Source of the DNA: JABDPF01 sp036351055
GTDB taxonomy: Bacteria > Pseudomonadota > Gammaproteobacteria > Xanthomonadales > SZUA-36
Direction of reading: 5' to 3'
NCBI GenBank assembly: GCA_036351055.1
Contig: JAZBOH010000208.1
Location: forward strand, 1-64,000
DNA: 64,000 nt
Shown here: positions 63,841 through 64,000 of the stretch, piece by piece
Numbering within the stretch: the first letter of the stretch is position 1
Layout of the letters: each line of letters starts with the position of its first letter
Notes under the pieces: generated by a model
Database searches by the model: none
Seen by the model: the letters and a program-made list of their open reading frames with translations, nothing else
What the model was told of the DNA's origin: nothing
Made by a program: the position numbers and the translations under genes

Positions 63841-63868
63841 AAAAACCCGGCCGAAGGCTGGGTTTTTT
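63841..63868 (+). terminator. Attenuator terminator upstream of the carbamoyltransferase gene
   Basis: AAAAACCCGGCC (63841-63852) pairs with GGCTGGGTTTTTT (63856-63868) through a 3-nt loop, giving a ~12-bp stem with one G-U pair and a T-run. It lies 18 nt before the start at 63886. The upstream copy of GGCTGGGTT at 63801-63809 can instead pair with the 5' arm and prevent this stem. Confidence 0.8.
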
Positions 63869-63885
63869 GCTTTGGAGAACAGTAA

Positions 63886-64000
63886 ATGCAGCATTTTTTG
63901 AGCACCATCGACTGGTCGCGCGGGGAATTGGACGAGCTCCTTAAAGCCGCCGCCGATCTCAAGCAGGATCCCATCCGGGACAGCATGAAGGGCAAGTCCA
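63886..64000 (+). CDS. argF': N-acetylornithine carbamoyltransferase-like protein (partial, cut by window edge)
   Basis: The first ~38 residues are visible: MQHFLSTIDWSRGELDELLK followed by AAADLKQDPIRDSMKGKS. This start resembles the Xanthomonas N-acetylornithine carbamoyltransferase (LKHFLNTQDWSRAELDALL pattern with KGKS before the carbamoyl-phosphate loop) more than classical ornithine carbamoyltransferase. It transfers carbamoyl phosphate to acetylornithine, a step in arginine synthesis. GGAGA lies 8 nt before the ATG. It continues past the right edge. The family call rests only on the N-terminus. Confidence 0.75.
   Translation, partial: MQHFLSTIDWSRGELDELLKAAADLKQDPIRDSMKGKS

Overview
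The window is a compact, GC-rich chromosomal segment with short intergenic gaps and many ATGA or TGATG overlaps. The gene set points to a gammaproteobacterium, probably near Xanthomonadales, Woeseia or Wenzhouxiangella (inferred). The main clues are an N-acetylornithine-type carbamoyltransferase, an exosortase H, paired PilT/PilU ATPases, a membrane-anchored FadE and large TonB-type outer-membrane proteins. There is no prophage, transposase gene, CRISPR array, rRNA or tRNA. Mobile-looking DNA is limited to palindromic, non-coding repeats.

Layout. 1-5061: a lipoprotein, a membrane-anchored TPR protein and mnmG. 5100-5560: a candidate small RNA with a strong terminator, then a long imperfect palindrome. 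5559-12590: an exported protein, glnS, lemA with an M48 protease, and a GMC oxidoreductase, with a second long palindrome over the shared 3' ends of the last two. 12741-18172: an RND efflux permease, its adaptor and an ADP/ATP-carrier-like transporter. 18138-24725: a dispersed vitamin B12 uptake set (btuD, btuC, btuB and a cobalamin riboswitch) interleaved with rppH, sufT, apbE and a ygbA homologue under a composite FNR/NsrR-like site. 24736-27998: fadE and a divergent TetR regulator. 28082-30119: an ECF sigma factor, a putative anti-sigma protein and a DUF4097 protein. 30164-32897: two overlapping dynamin/Era-like GTPases. 33060-36810: a soluble histidine-kinase-like ATPase, hemE, aroB and aroK. 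36891-40833: xrtH, pdxH, yjbQ, a pair of repeat hairpins, and the yggT-proC-yggS set. 40956-45462: pilT-pilU-response regulator-histidine kinase-zinc ribbon. 45549-50248: two exported proteins, a thioredoxin-fold protein, a universal stress protein and an AGCS symporter. 50391-63592: central carbon metabolism (tkt-gap-pgk, two DUF4136 lipoproteins, pyk-aceE-aceF-retropepsin-lpdA). 63611-64000: another palindrome, an arginine-rich leader peptide with an attenuator, and the start of a carbamoyltransferase gene.

How the parts work together. Transketolase, GAPDH, PGK, pyruvate kinase and all three pyruvate dehydrogenase subunits lie in one direction and form a path from triose phosphate to acetyl-CoA. 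An aspartic protease gene is inserted between E2 and E3. The PilT/PilU motors and an adjacent two-component system suggest control of twitching. BtuBCD and the riboswitch make a B12-responsive uptake system, although no btuF is present.

The most notable signal is at the right edge. A 26-codon peptide with the run Arg-Arg-Arg-Arg sits before a rho-independent terminator, and a 9-nt duplicate of the terminator's 3' arm lies inside the peptide's coding sequence. This is the layout of a ribosome-mediated transcription attenuator, apparently sensing arginine and controlling an arginine biosynthesis gene.
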